Below are positions 1-9,932 of a stretch of 64,000 bases of DNA, piece after piece (position 1 is the stretch's first letter; the number at the start of each line of letters is the position of its first letter). The notes beneath the pieces are model-generated. The model ran no database searches. It worked only from the letters and a program-made list of their open reading frames with translations, and was not told the origin of the DNA. Both the position numbers and the translations under genes were made by a program. This stretch comes from Variovorax paradoxus. Its GTDB lineage: Bacteria; Pseudomonadota; Gammaproteobacteria; Burkholderiales; Burkholderiaceae_C. The stretch is taken from the NCBI GenBank assembly GCA_016806145.1, contig CP063166.1:2914001-2978000 (forward strand). The letters are read 5' to 3'.

Positions 1-239
1 AGCTCATGATGGTGAAGGTGCGCGCGGTGGGCAAGGAGCGCGAGGAGATGATGCGCATGGCCGAGATCTTCCGCGGCCGCATCATCGACGTCACCGACAA
101 GAGCTACACGATCGAGCTCACCGGCGACCATGGCAAGAACGACGCCTTCCTCGAGGCGATCGATCGCAGCGCCATCCTCGAGACCGTGCGCACCGGCGCC
201 AGCGGCATCGGCCGCGGCGAACGCATCCTGCGGGTCTGA
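1..239 (+). CDS. ilvN: Acetolactate synthase small subunit, 3' part
   Basis: Regulatory subunit of acetohydroxyacid synthase, the first common step of valine, leucine and isoleucine synthesis; it carries valine feedback control. The gene enters from the left edge, so the N-terminal ACT domain is missing. What remains (ELMMVKVRAV through GIGRGERILRV) is the C-terminal ACT-like half typical of IlvN/IlvH, with IIDVTDKSYTIELTG and FLEAIDRSAILETVRTGASG blocks. It lies 146 bp upstream of ilvC on the same strand, the usual ilvBNC order in betaproteobacteria, so a shared operon is likely. The TGA stop is at 237-239. Confidence 0.93.
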   Translation, partial: LMMVKVRAVGKEREEMMRMAEIFRGRIIDVTDKSYTIELTGDHGKNDAFLEAIDRSAILETVRTGASGIGRGERILRV

Positions 240-247
240 CCCGATGA

Positions 248-1402
<1,155 letters not shown>

Positions 1403-1440
1403 TCTCCCGGCGAGCAGGGCGCTCCGGCGCCCGATCCCCA

Positions 1441-1467
1441 AGGGCCACCCTCGCGGTGGCCCTTTTG
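1441..1467 (+). terminator. Intrinsic terminator after ilvC
   Basis: AGGGCCACC (1441-1449) pairs perfectly with GGTGGCCCT (1455-1463) around a 5-nt loop, followed by TTTT at 1463-1466. It lies 39 nt after the ilvC stop and separates the ilv operon from pssA. Confidence 0.88.
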
Positions 1468-1583
1468 CTTGGAGGGCCGGGCGTGCCCCTGAACTACACT
1501 CCCTGGGATGCGATCCAGTGACCGAATTGCTATCGAAGAGATAGCTGAACCGACAATGCCCATGAGGGACGGAGACCAATCCA

Positions 1584-2408
1584 ATGCATGACGACACCGT
1601 CCCCGACGAGGTCCAGCCGCGCAAGCGGCGAAAGGGCATCTACGTCCTGCCGAACCTGTTCACCCTGGCCGCGCTGTTCGGCGGCTTCTATTCGGTCGTG
1701 ATGGCGATGAACGCGCGCTTCGACCTCGCCGCGCTGGGCGTCTTCGCGGCCATGGTGCTCGACAGCCTCGACGGCCGCGTGGCGCGCATGACCAATACGC
1801 AGAGCGCGTTCGGCGAGCAGATGGACTCGCTGTCCGACATGGTCTCGTTCGGCGCGGCGCCCGCGCTGATCGCCTACGAGTGGTCGCTCAAGGGCCTGGG
1901 CCGCTGGGGCTGGATCGCGGCCTTCGTCTACTGCGCCTGCGCGGCGCTGCGGCTCGCGCGCTTCAACGTCAACACCGGCGTGGTCGACAAGCGCTGGTTC
2001 CAGGGCCTGCCGTCGCCCGCTGCTGCGGCGCTGGTGGCCGGCTTCATCTGGCTCATGACCGAATGGGGCAAGCGCGGTGGCGAGGTGCTGTACCTCTCGT
2101 GGACGCAGATCACCTGGATCACCTTCGCCTTCACGCTCTACGCAGGCCTCACGATGGTGACCAACGCGCCGTTCTACAGCTTCAAGGACGTGCAGATGAA
2201 GAAGAGCGTGCCCTTCGCCGTGATCGTGCTGATCGCGCTCGGCATCGCGGTCATCAACATCCATCCGCCGACGGTGCTGTTCGGCCTGTTCGTGGTCTAC
2301 GGCCTGAGCGGCTACGTGGTCTATGCATGGCGCAAGGCCAAGGGGCAGCAGACCAGCGTGATCAGCACCTCGACCGAGGAACCCGACGAGCGCGGTTTGC
2401 ACAACTGA
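1584..2408 (+). CDS. pssA: CDP-diacylglycerol-serine O-phosphatidyltransferase
   Basis: Inner-membrane enzyme that transfers phosphatidyl from CDP-diacylglycerol to L-serine, giving phosphatidylserine, precursor of phosphatidylethanolamine. The CDP-alcohol phosphatidyltransferase signature DG-x2-AR-x8-G-x3-D-x3-D is complete: DGRVAR, eight residues, G, EQM, D, SLS, D. Around it are several hydrophobic helices (LFTLAALFGGFYSVVMAM, AVIVLIALGIAVINI, VLFGLFVVYGLSGYVVYAW). It is the 274-residue polytopic type II enzyme, unlike the peripheral E. coli PssA. The gene stands between ilvC and leuA, an arrangement familiar in Burkholderiales, and has its own leader after the ilvC terminator. Confidence 0.95.
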   Translation: MHDDTVPDEVQPRKRRKGIYVLPNLFTLAALFGGFYSVVMAMNARFDLAALGVFAAMVLDSLDGRVARMTNTQSAFGEQMDSLSDMVSFGAAPALIAYEWSLKGLGRWGWIAAFVYCACAALRLARFNVNTGVVDKRWFQGLPSPAAAALVAGFIWLMTEWGKRGGEVLYLSWTQITWITFAFTLYAGLTMVTNAPFYSFKDVQMKKSVPFAVIVLIALGIAVINIHPPTVLFGLFVVYGLSGYVVYAWRKAKGQQTSVISTSTEEPDERGLHN

Positions 2409-2429
2409 GACAGGCATCGGGACACAGTC

Positions 2430-2459
2430 TTCACAAAGTCTCGACGCCTGTGCTAAATT
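2430..2459 (+). promoter_or_regulatory. Candidate promoter of the leuA attenuator leader
   Basis: TTCACA (2430-2435) and TAAATT (2454-2459) are spaced by 18 nt, with a TG one base before the -10, giving an extended -10 (TGCTAAATT). Transcription would start near 2466, just before the leader peptide ATG at 2470. It lies after pssA, so leuA can be transcribed independently. Confidence 0.5.
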
Positions 2460-2469
2460 CGCAACCCTC

Positions 2470-2529
2470 ATGACGAAGATGATTTCGCTGCTGTCCCTAC
2501 TAGCTCTCCCTCACGGGCGGAGACGGTAG
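2470..2529 (+). CDS. leuL: leu leader peptide (attenuator control peptide)
   Basis: A 19-residue [22 protein letters not shown], between pssA and leuA. Five of its residues are leucine, encoded CTG CTG, then CTA CTA and CTC; CTA and CTC stand out against the CTG preference of neighbouring genes. A perfect terminator hairpin starts 22 nt after its stop. This is the arrangement of ribosome-mediated transcription attenuation: stalling at leucine codons under leucyl-tRNA shortage would favour an antiterminator and read-through into leuA. The ribosome site is weak or absent; the peptide may be translated from a near-leaderless mRNA if transcription starts near 2466. Confidence 0.75.
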   Translation: MTKMISLLSLLALPHGRRR

Positions 2530-2550
2530 CGCACGCGCAAATCCATCACC

Positions 2551-2588
2551 ACGGCCCGTTCGCACCAGCAACGGGCCGTTTTGTTTTT
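2551..2588 (+). terminator. leuA attenuator terminator
   Basis: ACGGCCCGTT (2551-2560) and AACGGGCCGT (2570-2579) form a perfect 10-bp stem with a 9-nt loop, followed by TTTTGTTTTT (2579-2588). The hairpin is 22 nt after the leader peptide stop and 44 nt before the leuA start. It therefore sits where an attenuator must be rather than at the end of a gene. Confidence 0.85.
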
Positions 2589-2632
2589 GGGGTTGCTGGT
2601 TGATCACCAACCATCACAGCAGAGAAATCGAC

Positions 2633-4339
2633 ATGTTGAAGCAACCTCAAGCCAAATACCGTGCGTTCGCGCCCATCGGTCTCAAGGACCGCACCTGGCC
2701 CGATGCCGTGCTGACCAAGGCGCCGATCTGGCTGTCGACCGATCTGCGTGACGGCAACCAGGCCCTGGTCGAGCCGATGGACATCACGCGCAAGATGCGC
2801 ATGTTCGAGACCCTCGTGGCCATCGGCTTCAAGGAGATCGAGGTCGGCTTCCCCTCCGCGTCGCAGGTCGAGTTCGACTTCGTGCGCAAGCTCATCGAGG
2901 AAGACCGCATTCCCGACGACGTGACGATCCAGGTGCTGACCCAGGCGCGCGACCACCTGATCGCCCGCACCTTCGAAGCCTTGCAAGGCGCTCCGCGCGC
3001 CATCGTCCATCTGTACAACGCCGTGGCGCCCGTGATGCGCCGCGTGGTGCTCGGCATGGACGAGGATGGCATCGTCGAGCTCGCCGCCACGCATGCGCGC
3101 ATGTTCAACGAGATGGCCGCGAAGCAGCCGAACACGCGCTGGACCTTCCAGTACTCGCCCGAGATGTTCTCGGGCACCGACCTCGCGTTCTCCAAGCGCG
3201 TGGTCGACGCGGTCACCGCGGTCTGGGCGCCGACGCCCGAGCGCAAGTGCATCGTCAACCTGCCGTCGACGGTCGAGCACTCCACGCCGAACATCTTTGC
3301 CGACATGATCGAGTGGATGCACCGCAACCTCGATCGTCGCGACGCGATCGTGCTGTCGGTGCACCCGCACAACGACCGCGGCACCGGCACCGCCGCCGGC
3401 GAGTTCGCGTTGATGGCCGGCGCCGACCGCATCGAAGGCTGCCTGTTCGGCAACGGCGAGCGCACCGGCAACCTCGACCTCGTCAACGTGGCGCTCAACC
3501 TCTACACGCAGGGCGTCTCGCCCGAACTGGACTTCTCGAACATCGACGAGATCCGAGCCACGGTCGAGCACTGCAACCAGATTCCCGTGCACCCGCGCCA
3601 CCCCTACGTGGGCGACCTGGTCTACACCTCGTTCTCGGGCTCGCACCAGGACGCGATCAAGAAGGCCTTCTCGGCGCGCAAGGACGGCGACATCTGGGAC
3701 ATGCCCTACCTCCCGATCGACCCGAAGGACGTCGGCCGCAGCTACGAGGCCGTGATCCGCGTCAACAGCCAGTCGGGCAAGGGCGGCATCGCCTACCTGC
3801 TCGAGAGCGAGTACGGCATCGAGATGCCGCGCCGCCTGCAGATGGAATTCAGCCAGACGGTGCAGCGCGTGATGGACGTCGCGGGCAAGGAACTCACGGC
3901 CGCGGACCTCTGGCAGCTCTTCGTGCGCGAGTACGGCATCGAGTCGGTGCAGGCGCTCCAGCACCGCGTGCTGCAGGAGGAGGGCAAGGACGGCGCCAAC
4001 GCCTCGGTGCTTCTGCGCGGCGACCTGGCCTGGAACGGCGAGACCGTGGCCATCGAGGGCCGCGGCAACGGTCCCATCGATGCCTTCACGCACGCGCTGA
4101 GCGCCGCGACGGGCCATGCGGTGCGCGTCATCGACTACCACCAGCATGCGATCGGCGCCGGTGCCGATGCCAAGGCCGTGGCCTACCTGGAGCTGCGCGT
4201 CGACGAGTCGCGCACCCTGTTCGGCGTGGGCATCGACGAAGACACCATCGCCGCCTCGCTGAAGGCGATCGTCTCGGGCGTGGAGCGCGCCAGGGGCAAT
4301 GGCGCGCACAGCGCACAATCGGAGACCGCGACCGTCTGA
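2633..4339 (+). CDS. leuA: 2-isopropylmalate synthase, long (type 2) form
   Basis: Condenses acetyl-CoA with 2-ketoisovalerate, first committed step of leucine synthesis. It is about 568 residues, the length of the type 2 family (actinobacterial/yeast-like). The N-terminal TIM barrel has [15 protein letters not shown] at its start and the metal-binding HxH in [21 protein letters not shown] follows, and a C-terminal LeuA dimer/regulatory domain ([20 protein letters not shown]) is expected to bind leucine. ATG 2633 is chosen over an in-frame TTG at 2600 because AGAGAA lies 9 nt upstream. It follows a leader peptide and attenuator and is 49 nt before a second leuA paralogue. Confidence 0.95.
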   Translation: MLKQPQAKYRAFAPIGLKDRTWPDAVLTKAPIWLSTDLRDGNQALVEPMDITRKMRMFETLVAIGFKEIEVGFPSASQVEFDFVRKLIEEDRIPDDVTIQVLTQARDHLIARTFEALQGAPRAIVHLYNAVAPVMRRVVLGMDEDGIVELAATHARMFNEMAAKQPNTRWTFQYSPEMFSGTDLAFSKRVVDAVTAVWAPTPERKCIVNLPSTVEHSTPNIFADMIEWMHRNLDRRDAIVLSVHPHNDRGTGTAAGEFALMAGADRIEGCLFGNGERTGNLDLVNVALNLYTQGVSPELDFSNIDEIRATVEHCNQIPVHPRHPYVGDLVYTSFSGSHQDAIKKAFSARKDGDIWDMPYLPIDPKDVGRSYEAVIRVNSQSGKGGIAYLLESEYGIEMPRRLQMEFSQTVQRVMDVAGKELTAADLWQLFVREYGIESVQALQHRVLQEEGKDGANASVLLRGDLAWNGETVAIEGRGNGPIDAFTHALSAATGHAVRVIDYHQHAIGAGADAKAVAYLELRVDESRTLFGVGIDEDTIAASLKAIVSGVERARGNGAHSAQSETATV

Positions 4340-4388
4340 ACCCCATCCCGCCCGATGCGCCAGGTGGCCAGAAACGAAGGAGAACACG

Positions 4389-5927
4389 ATGACCGACCAA
4401 CTCATAATTTTCGACACCACCTTGCGCGACGGCGAACAGTCGCCCGGCGCCTCGATGACGCGCGACGAGAAGTTGCGCATCGCCAAGCAGCTCGAGCGGC
4501 TGCGGGTCGACGTCATCGAGGCCGGCTTCCCGGCCAGCTCGAACGGCGACTTCGAGGCGGTCAAGGCGATCGCCAACGCGATCAAGGATTCGACGGTGTG
4601 CGGACTCTCGCGCGCCAACGACCGCGACATCGCGCGCGCCGCCGAGGCGCTCAAGGGCGCGGCGCGTGGCCGCATCCACACCTTCATCGCGACCTCGCCG
4701 CTGCACATGGAGAAGAAGCTGCGCATGTCGCCCGACGAGGTGCATGAACAGGCCCGGCTCGCGGTGCGCTTCGCGCGCAACCAGGTGGCCGACGTGGAGT
4801 TCAGCCCCGAGGACGGCTACCGCAGCGATCCCGACTTCCTGTGCCGCGTGCTCGAGACCGTGATCGCCGAGGGCGCGACCACGATCAACGTGCCCGACAC
4901 CGTGGGCTACGCGATCCCCGAGCTCTACGGCAACTTCATCAAGACGCTGCGCGAGCGCATTCCCAACAGCGACAAGGCGATCTGGTCGGTGCATTGCCAC
5001 AACGACCTCGGCATGGCGGTGGCGAACTCGCTGGCGGGCGTGAAGATCGGCGGCGCGCGCCAGGTCGAGTGCACCATCAACGGCCTCGGCGAACGCGCGG
5101 GCAACTGCTCGCTCGAAGAGGTGGTGATGGCCGTGAAGACCCGCAAGGATTACTTCGGGCTCTCGCTGAACATCGACACCCAGCACATCGTGGCCGCGAG
5201 CCGCATGGTCAGCCAGACCACCGGCTTCGTGGTGCAGCCCAACAAGGCGGTGGTGGGCGCCAATGCCTTCGCCCACGCCTCGGGCATCCACCAGGACGGC
5301 GTGCTGAAGGCGCGCGACACCTACGAGATCATGCGTGCCGAGGACGTGGGCTGGAGCGCCAACAAGATCGTGCTGGGCAAGCTCAGCGGGCGCAACGCCT
5401 TCAAGCAGCGGCTGCAGGAACTCGGCGTGACCATGGAGAGCGAGGGCGAGATCAACGCCGCCTTCCTGCGCTTCAAGGAGCTGGCCGACCGCAAGTCCGA
5501 AATTTTCGACGAGGACATCCTCGCGCTTGTCAGCGCGGAGGAGGGTGCGAACGTTGGCGAACAGTTTGCTTTCGTTTCTCTCGCTCAGCACAGCGAAACT
5601 GGCGAACGCCCCCAGGCGAAGGTCGTCTTCACCGTCCATGGCAAGGAAGTCACGGGCGAGTCGGACGGCAATGGCCCGGTCGATGCTTCCCTCAAGGCCA
5701 TCGAGTCGCACGTCAAGAGCGGCGCCGAGATGGTGCTTTACTCGGTCAATGCCATCAGTGGCTCGACGGAAAGCCAGGGAGAAGTTACAGTCCGGTTACA
5801 AAACGCGGGACGGGTGGTCAACGGCGTCGGGGCGGACCCCGACATCGTTGTGGCGTCGGCAAAGGCTTATTTGAGTGCGCTCAACAAGTTACAGAGCCAA
5901 GCTGAGAGAGTGGCGGCACAAGGTTAG
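4389..5927 (+). CDS. leuA: 2-isopropylmalate synthase, standard bacterial (type 1) form
   Basis: Second isopropylmalate synthase, 512 residues, the usual proteobacterial length. [17 protein letters not shown] opens the HMGL-like TIM barrel; [14 protein letters not shown] carries the HxH metal ligands; [15 protein letters not shown] and [12 protein letters not shown] follow as in E. coli LeuA. The C-terminal LeuA dimer domain ([19 protein letters not shown]) is intact, so feedback by leucine is plausible. A good GAAGGAG site precedes ATG 4389. It follows the type 2 gene by 49 nt with no terminator, so both are probably on the attenuated transcript. Homocitrate or citramalate synthase are alternative substrates of this superfamily but less likely. 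Confidence 0.93.
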   Translation: MTDQLIIFDTTLRDGEQSPGASMTRDEKLRIAKQLERLRVDVIEAGFPASSNGDFEAVKAIANAIKDSTVCGLSRANDRDIARAAEALKGAARGRIHTFIATSPLHMEKKLRMSPDEVHEQARLAVRFARNQVADVEFSPEDGYRSDPDFLCRVLETVIAEGATTINVPDTVGYAIPELYGNFIKTLRERIPNSDKAIWSVHCHNDLGMAVANSLAGVKIGGARQVECTINGLGERAGNCSLEEVVMAVKTRKDYFGLSLNIDTQHIVAASRMVSQTTGFVVQPNKAVVGANAFAHASGIHQDGVLKARDTYEIMRAEDVGWSANKIVLGKLSGRNAFKQRLQELGVTMESEGEINAAFLRFKELADRKSEIFDEDILALVSAEEGANVGEQFAFVSLAQHSETGERPQAKVVFTVHGKEVTGESDGNGPVDASLKAIESHVKSGAEMVLYSVNAISGSTESQGEVTVRLQNAGRVVNGVGADPDIVVASAKAYLSALNKLQSQAERVAAQG

Positions 5928-6044
5928 GTTTTCGGGCGATCCTTGGTATTCGAATGAAGAAAAGGATGCAAGTAGCTGATATTGCGTGCCTTTTTTGATT
6001 TCGATACACTGCGGTTCTTATTCCTGCCGCTGGAGATTTTGTAC

Positions 6045-7220
6045 ATGCCCGAAGCCCGTCTCCACCGCGTTTCAAGCCTTCGCACTCTCGCCGTCGCGTT
6101 CTGCGCGACGGCTTTTTTGTTGTCCGGCGCCCAGGCCGCCAAAAAAGAGAAGGCCGCCCCCGCCAAGACGGCGGCCGTCTCGAAGAAAGCCCGCGGCGCC
6201 GCGCCGGTCGAGGTGAAGCGCAATGCCGCGTCGTCCAAGGTCGTCAAGCGTGGCGGCCGCGAAGACAAGGCCGACAAGGTGGTCCGTGGTGGCCGCAACG
6301 TGGTGGCCACCCTGCAGAAGAAAAACGGCAAGACCGTGGTGGCCGTGCAGCGCCGCTCGGTGGTCCGTGTCGAGGCGCCGCCGCGCCAGTCCTTCGGCCA
6401 GATGGCCGGCCTGCACACCACCGACGACGCGCTCGAACTCAAGTCGAGCGTCGCGCTGGTGGTCGACCAGGACACGCACGAGGTGCTGTTCAGCAAGAAC
6501 GACCACGCCGTGCTGCCGATCGCATCGCTCACCAAGCTCATGACCGGCCTGCTGATCAGCGAGGCCAAGCTGCCGAACGAAGAGCTCATCACCATCACCC
6601 AGGACGACGTCGACACCGAGAAGCGCAGCAGTTCGCGCCTGACGGTCGGCACCACGCTCACGCGCGGTGAACTGCTGCACCTGGCACTGATGTCGAGCGA
6701 GAACCGCGCCGCCCACGCGCTGGGTCGCACCTATCCCGGTGGCCTCAGCACCTTCGTGAGCATCATGAACGCCAAGGCGCGCATGCTCGGCATGAAGGAC
6801 ACGCGCTACGTCGAGCCCACCGGCCTGTCGAGCCGCAACCAGTCGAGCGCGCAGGACCTGGCGCTGCTGGTGAATGCCGCCTACGCCGACGCCACCGTGC
6901 GTTCGCTGTCCACCTCGCCCGAGTACCAGGTCGAGGTCGGCCGCCGCACCTTGCAGTTCAACACCACCAACCGCCTCGTGAGGAGCCCGGACTGGGACAT
7001 CGGCGTGCAGAAGACCGGCTACATCTCCGAAGCCGGCCAGTGCCTGGTGATGCAGGCCCGGGTCGCGGGCCGCAAGCTGATCATGGTGTTCCTCGATTCG
7101 GCCGGCAAGTTCAGCCGCATTGCCGACGCCGAGCGCGTGCGCCGCTGGGTCGAGGCCACGCACGCCGTGCCGGGTTCACCGGCCGCTTCGCGCAACGTGG
7201 CGTACCAGGTCGCGGGCTGA
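6045..7220 (+). CDS. pbpG: D-alanyl-D-alanine endopeptidase (PBP7 family)
   Basis: Periplasmic low-molecular-mass penicillin-binding protein that hydrolyses D-Ala-meso-Dap cross-links in peptidoglycan. A signal peptide (LRTLAVAFCATAFLLSGAQA) is followed by a basic Lys/Ala-rich linker (about residues 32-110). The SxxN/K motifs of peptidase S11 are all present: S161-L-T-K164, S218-E-N and K323-T-G. It has 391 residues, longer than E. coli PBP7 because of the linker. ATG 6045 is chosen over the upstream TTG because it gives a proper signal peptide and TGGAG is about 13 nt upstream. An intrinsic terminator follows. Confidence 0.93.
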   Translation: MPEARLHRVSSLRTLAVAFCATAFLLSGAQAAKKEKAAPAKTAAVSKKARGAAPVEVKRNAASSKVVKRGGREDKADKVVRGGRNVVATLQKKNGKTVVAVQRRSVVRVEAPPRQSFGQMAGLHTTDDALELKSSVALVVDQDTHEVLFSKNDHAVLPIASLTKLMTGLLISEAKLPNEELITITQDDVDTEKRSSSRLTVGTTLTRGELLHLALMSSENRAAHALGRTYPGGLSTFVSIMNAKARMLGMKDTRYVEPTGLSSRNQSSAQDLALLVNAAYADATVRSLSTSPEYQVEVGRRTLQFNTTNRLVRSPDWDIGVQKTGYISEAGQCLVMQARVAGRKLIMVFLDSAGKFSRIADAERVRRWVEATHAVPGSPAASRNVAYQVAG

Positions 7221-7240
7221 TCGGGCCCGCCCCAAAGACG

Positions 7241-7266
7241 AAAGCCGGCGGTTGCCGGCTTTTTTC
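7241..7266 (+). terminator. Intrinsic terminator after pbpG
   Basis: AGCCGGC (7243-7249) pairs with GCCGGCT (7254-7260) around GGTT, followed by TTTTTT (7260-7265). It lies 22 nt after the pbpG stop, between convergent genes. Confidence 0.87.
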
Positions 7267-7312
7267 ATGGTGCGGAGGGCTTCTCCAAGCCCTGGAAGGC
7301 GCCCAGGCGCCC

Positions 7313-8164
7313 TCAGGGTGCGGGGGTGGAGGCTCCGCCTGCCGGCGACACCGGCGCGGCCGCCACGGCCCCGGCAGCCGGCGCCACGCCCTGCTTGAAG
7401 CCCAGCGCCTCCGAGATCTCGTTCGCGGTCGCCTGCAGCTTGGGCAGCCAGCCTTCGTCGAGCCGGTCGGCCGGCGCCGAGATCGACAGCCCCGCGACCA
7501 GCTTGCCCTGGTCGTCGTAGATGCCGGCGGCCATGCAGCGCACGCCCAGCTCCAACTCCTCGTTGTCGCGCGCGATGCCGTACTGGCGCGCTTTCGACAG
7601 CTCGCGCTCGAGCGCCGGCAGCTGCGTGATGCTGTTGCGCGTGTGGCCGGCCAGCCCGGTGCGCGTGGCGTAGCTGCGCACGCGCTGCGGATCGTCCGCG
7701 GCCAGGAACAGCTTGCCGGTGGAAGTGAGGTGCAGCGCGGCGCGGCCGCCGATGGCGCGCACCACCTGCATGCCCGAGCGCTCGCTGTAGGAGCGCTCGA
7801 TGTACACGATCTCGTCGCCCTGGCGCATGCTGAGGTTGACCGGCTGCTGCGTGAGCTTGTGCAGCTCGCGCATCGGGCCCAGCGCGGCGTCGCGCACGTT
7901 GAGCCGGCCCTTGACCAGGTTGCCGAGCTCCAGCAGGCGCATGCCGAGCCGGTAGCTGCCGGCCTCGGGGCGGTCGACGAAGCGGCCGACCGCGAGGTCG
8001 TTGAGGATGCGGTGGGTGGTGGAGGGATGAAGCCCCGTCTTTTCGCTGATTTCCTTCAGGGAAATCGCTTCTTCGCGCGAGGCCAGCACGTCGATCAGCG
8101 CGAACATGCGTTCGATGACCTGGATGACGGGGGTGGCCGGAATGTCGGAATGGTTTTTTCTCAT
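7313..8164 (-). CDS. IclR family transcriptional regulator
   Basis: DNA-binding regulator of 283 residues. The N-terminal winged helix (VIQVIERMFALIDVLAS, then SLKEISEKTGLHPSTTHRIL, about residues 13-60) is followed by the IclR effector domain (STGKLFLAADDP, ARDNEELELGVRCMAAGIYD, LVAGLSISAPADRL). The C-terminus has an unusual Ala/Pro-rich tail (about 25 residues after GFKQGV). The effector cannot be told from sequence. It reads leftward, convergent with pbpG, and its start is 30 nt from the bpt stop on the same strand, so it may be cotranscribed with the aat-bpt pair. Confidence 0.9.
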   Translation of the reverse strand: MRKNHSDIPATPVIQVIERMFALIDVLASREEAISLKEISEKTGLHPSTTHRILNDLAVGRFVDRPEAGSYRLGMRLLELGNLVKGRLNVRDAALGPMRELHKLTQQPVNLSMRQGDEIVYIERSYSERSGMQVVRAIGGRAALHLTSTGKLFLAADDPQRVRSYATRTGLAGHTRNSITQLPALERELSKARQYGIARDNEELELGVRCMAAGIYDDQGKLVAGLSISAPADRLDEGWLPKLQATANEISEALGFKQGVAPAAGAVAAAPVSPAGGASTPAP

Positions 8165-8194
8165 GGCGCTGTGCGGTGAAGACCGGGCGCCATT

Positions 8195-8944
8195 TTATCT
8201 TGTGAAATCGCTGGCGCGCTGCCAGCGGCCATCGATCAGCAATTCGTGGGGTGCGAAGCGCGCCTTGTAGTTCATCTTCGGGCTGTGCTCGATCCAGTAG
8301 CCCAGGTAGACGTGGGGCAGGCCCAGCTTGCGCGCCTGCTCGATCTGCCAGAGCACGCTGTAGGTGCCGTAGGCCATGCCGTCCTCGGGCTCGTAGAAGG
8401 TGTAGACGGCCGAGATGCCGTCGTTGAGCACGTCGAGGATCGACACCATCTTGAGCGCGCCCGCGCTGCCGTCGGGCAGGGTCTCGCGGAACTCGACCAG
8501 CCGCGAGTTCACACGGCTTTGCAGCAGGAACTGGGTGTACTGGTCGATGCTGTCGTGGTCCATGCCGCCGCCGGCGTGGCGACCGTTCTGGTAGCGCAGG
8601 TAGAGCTGGTAGTGCTCGGGCACGAAGCACAGCTTGAGCACGCGCGCCTGCAGGTCGGCGTGCTGCTTGACCGCGCGGCGCTGGCTGCGCGAGGCTTTGA
8701 AGGCATTGGCCAGCACCCGCAGCGGCACGCAGGCGCGGCAGCCGTCGCAGTACGGGCGGTAGGTGAACATGCCGCTGCGCCGGAAGCCGCTGAGCACCAG
8801 GTCCGAGTACGCGTCGTTGTGGATCAGGTGGCTGGGGGTGGCCACCTGCGAGCGGGCCTGGCGGTCCGGCAGGTAGCTGCAGGGATAGGGCGCGGTCGCG
8901 TAGAACTGCAGCGTGTGGAGCGGGAGATCCTTGAGGTGCGTCAC
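8195..8944 (-). CDS. bpt: Aspartate/glutamate leucyltransferase (Ate/Bpt family)
   Basis: Transfers leucine from leucyl-tRNA to N-terminal Asp or Glu, marking proteins for ClpS/ClpAP degradation. The 249-residue protein has the N-terminal Cys-rich motif of the family ([12 protein letters not shown], then [12 protein letters not shown]) and the conserved C-terminal [19 protein letters not shown]. Length and motifs fit the bacterial Bpt group rather than eukaryotic arginyltransferase. I choose GTG 8944, which forms a GTGA overlap with the stop of aat; no ATG fits before the conserved start. The adjacent aat gene supplies the partner branch of the N-degron pathway. Confidence 0.93.
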   Translation of the reverse strand: MTHLKDLPLHTLQFYATAPYPCSYLPDRQARSQVATPSHLIHNDAYSDLVLSGFRRSGMFTYRPYCDGCRACVPLRVLANAFKASRSQRRAVKQHADLQARVLKLCFVPEHYQLYLRYQNGRHAGGGMDHDSIDQYTQFLLQSRVNSRLVEFRETLPDGSAGALKMVSILDVLNDGISAVYTFYEPEDGMAYGTYSVLWQIEQARKLGLPHVYLGYWIEHSPKMNYKARFAPHELLIDGRWQRASDFTR

Positions 8945-9696
8945 GTCGGGTGAGAAGGTCGCGCAGGCAGGAGTTCGGACCAGTATACGGGCTCGAAACG
9001 CCACGTGGGCCCCGGCGCTTCCCGGGCCCGGGCCACGTGTTCGACGAAGCGTTCGCGCGGCATTTCCTGCGCGCCCAGGCTCGCGAGGTGGGCCGTGTTC
9101 TGCTGGCAGTCGATCATCCGCACGCCGAAGCGCCGGCACAGGCACACCAGCGCGGCCAGCGCGGTCTTCGAGGCGTCGGGGCGGCGCGTGAACATCGACT
9201 CGCCGAACACGGCGCCGCCGATCGCCACGCAGTAGAGGCCGCCGGCCAGCTCGCCGTCGATCCAGGTCTCGACGCTGTGGGCATGGCCGGCCCGGTGCAA
9301 TTCGGTATAGGCGGCGACCATGTCGGGCACGATCCAGGTGCCCGACTGGCCCGGTCGGGCCGAGCCGGAGCAGGCCCGGATCACGGCGGCGAAGTCGTGA
9401 TCGATGCGGATCTCGCAGCCCGGCGCCTGCGCGAAGCGCGCCAGCGTCTTGCGCAGCGAGCGATGGAGCCGGAAATCTTCCACCTGCAGCACCATGCGCG
9501 GATCGGGGCTCCACCACAGGATCGGCTGGTCCTCGCTGAACCACGGAAAGACGCAGCGGCCATAGGCGCGCAAGAGAGTATCGACGTCGAGCGAGCCGCC
9601 GGCGGCCAGCAGCCCGGGCACGGGGTCGGCGATCCCCCACGCCGTCGAGGGGTCGGGCAGGGCATCGCCGGGTTCGAGCCAGGGCAGTTGTCGCAT
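8941..9696 (-). CDS. aat: Leucyl/phenylalanyl-tRNA-protein transferase
   Basis: Adds leucine or phenylalanine to proteins with N-terminal Lys or Arg, creating primary N-degrons for ClpS/ClpAP. The family core is present: [24 protein letters not shown]-type motif ([19 protein letters not shown]), AVFGESMF and [16 protein letters not shown]. Length 251 residues is slightly longer than E. coli Aat. ATG 9696 directly precedes [15 protein letters not shown], the usual start. It overlaps bpt by 4 nt (GTGA), so both N-degron branches are translationally coupled. About 236 bp separate it from the divergent molybdoenzyme gene. Confidence 0.95.
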   Translation of the reverse strand: MRQLPWLEPGDALPDPSTAWGIADPVPGLLAAGGSLDVDTLLRAYGRCVFPWFSEDQPILWWSPDPRMVLQVEDFRLHRSLRKTLARFAQAPGCEIRIDHDFAAVIRACSGSARPGQSGTWIVPDMVAAYTELHRAGHAHSVETWIDGELAGGLYCVAIGGAVFGESMFTRRPDASKTALAALVCLCRRFGVRMIDCQQNTAHLASLGAQEMPRERFVEHVARAREAPGPTWRFEPVYWSELLPARPSHPT

Positions 9697-9932
9697 GGCC
9701 GTAGGTATACACGGCTTGCGGGGCGCATCTTCGTATCGGGGGCGAAAACCCGACGCCGGTCGCGCCACGGGCCGCTCGGGCACGCCCTTTTCTGGTGCCC
9801 TCCCAATGCACTCGTCCAAAGGCGCACACGTTTGCTCCAGCTCACATATAGTGCGGAGCTCACTTCGAAGAAGCACCCCATGACGGCCCCGCGCGCCAGC
9901 GTTGTGCGCGGGCCCGGTACAAGAGGACCACG

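Noticed and set aside
1530..2471. Long open frames antisense to pssA, leuA and other GC-rich genes
   Set aside because: They are antisense shadows of high third-position GC. Their translations are Arg/Ala/His-rich, lack recognisable domains, and overlap genes with clear family motifs.
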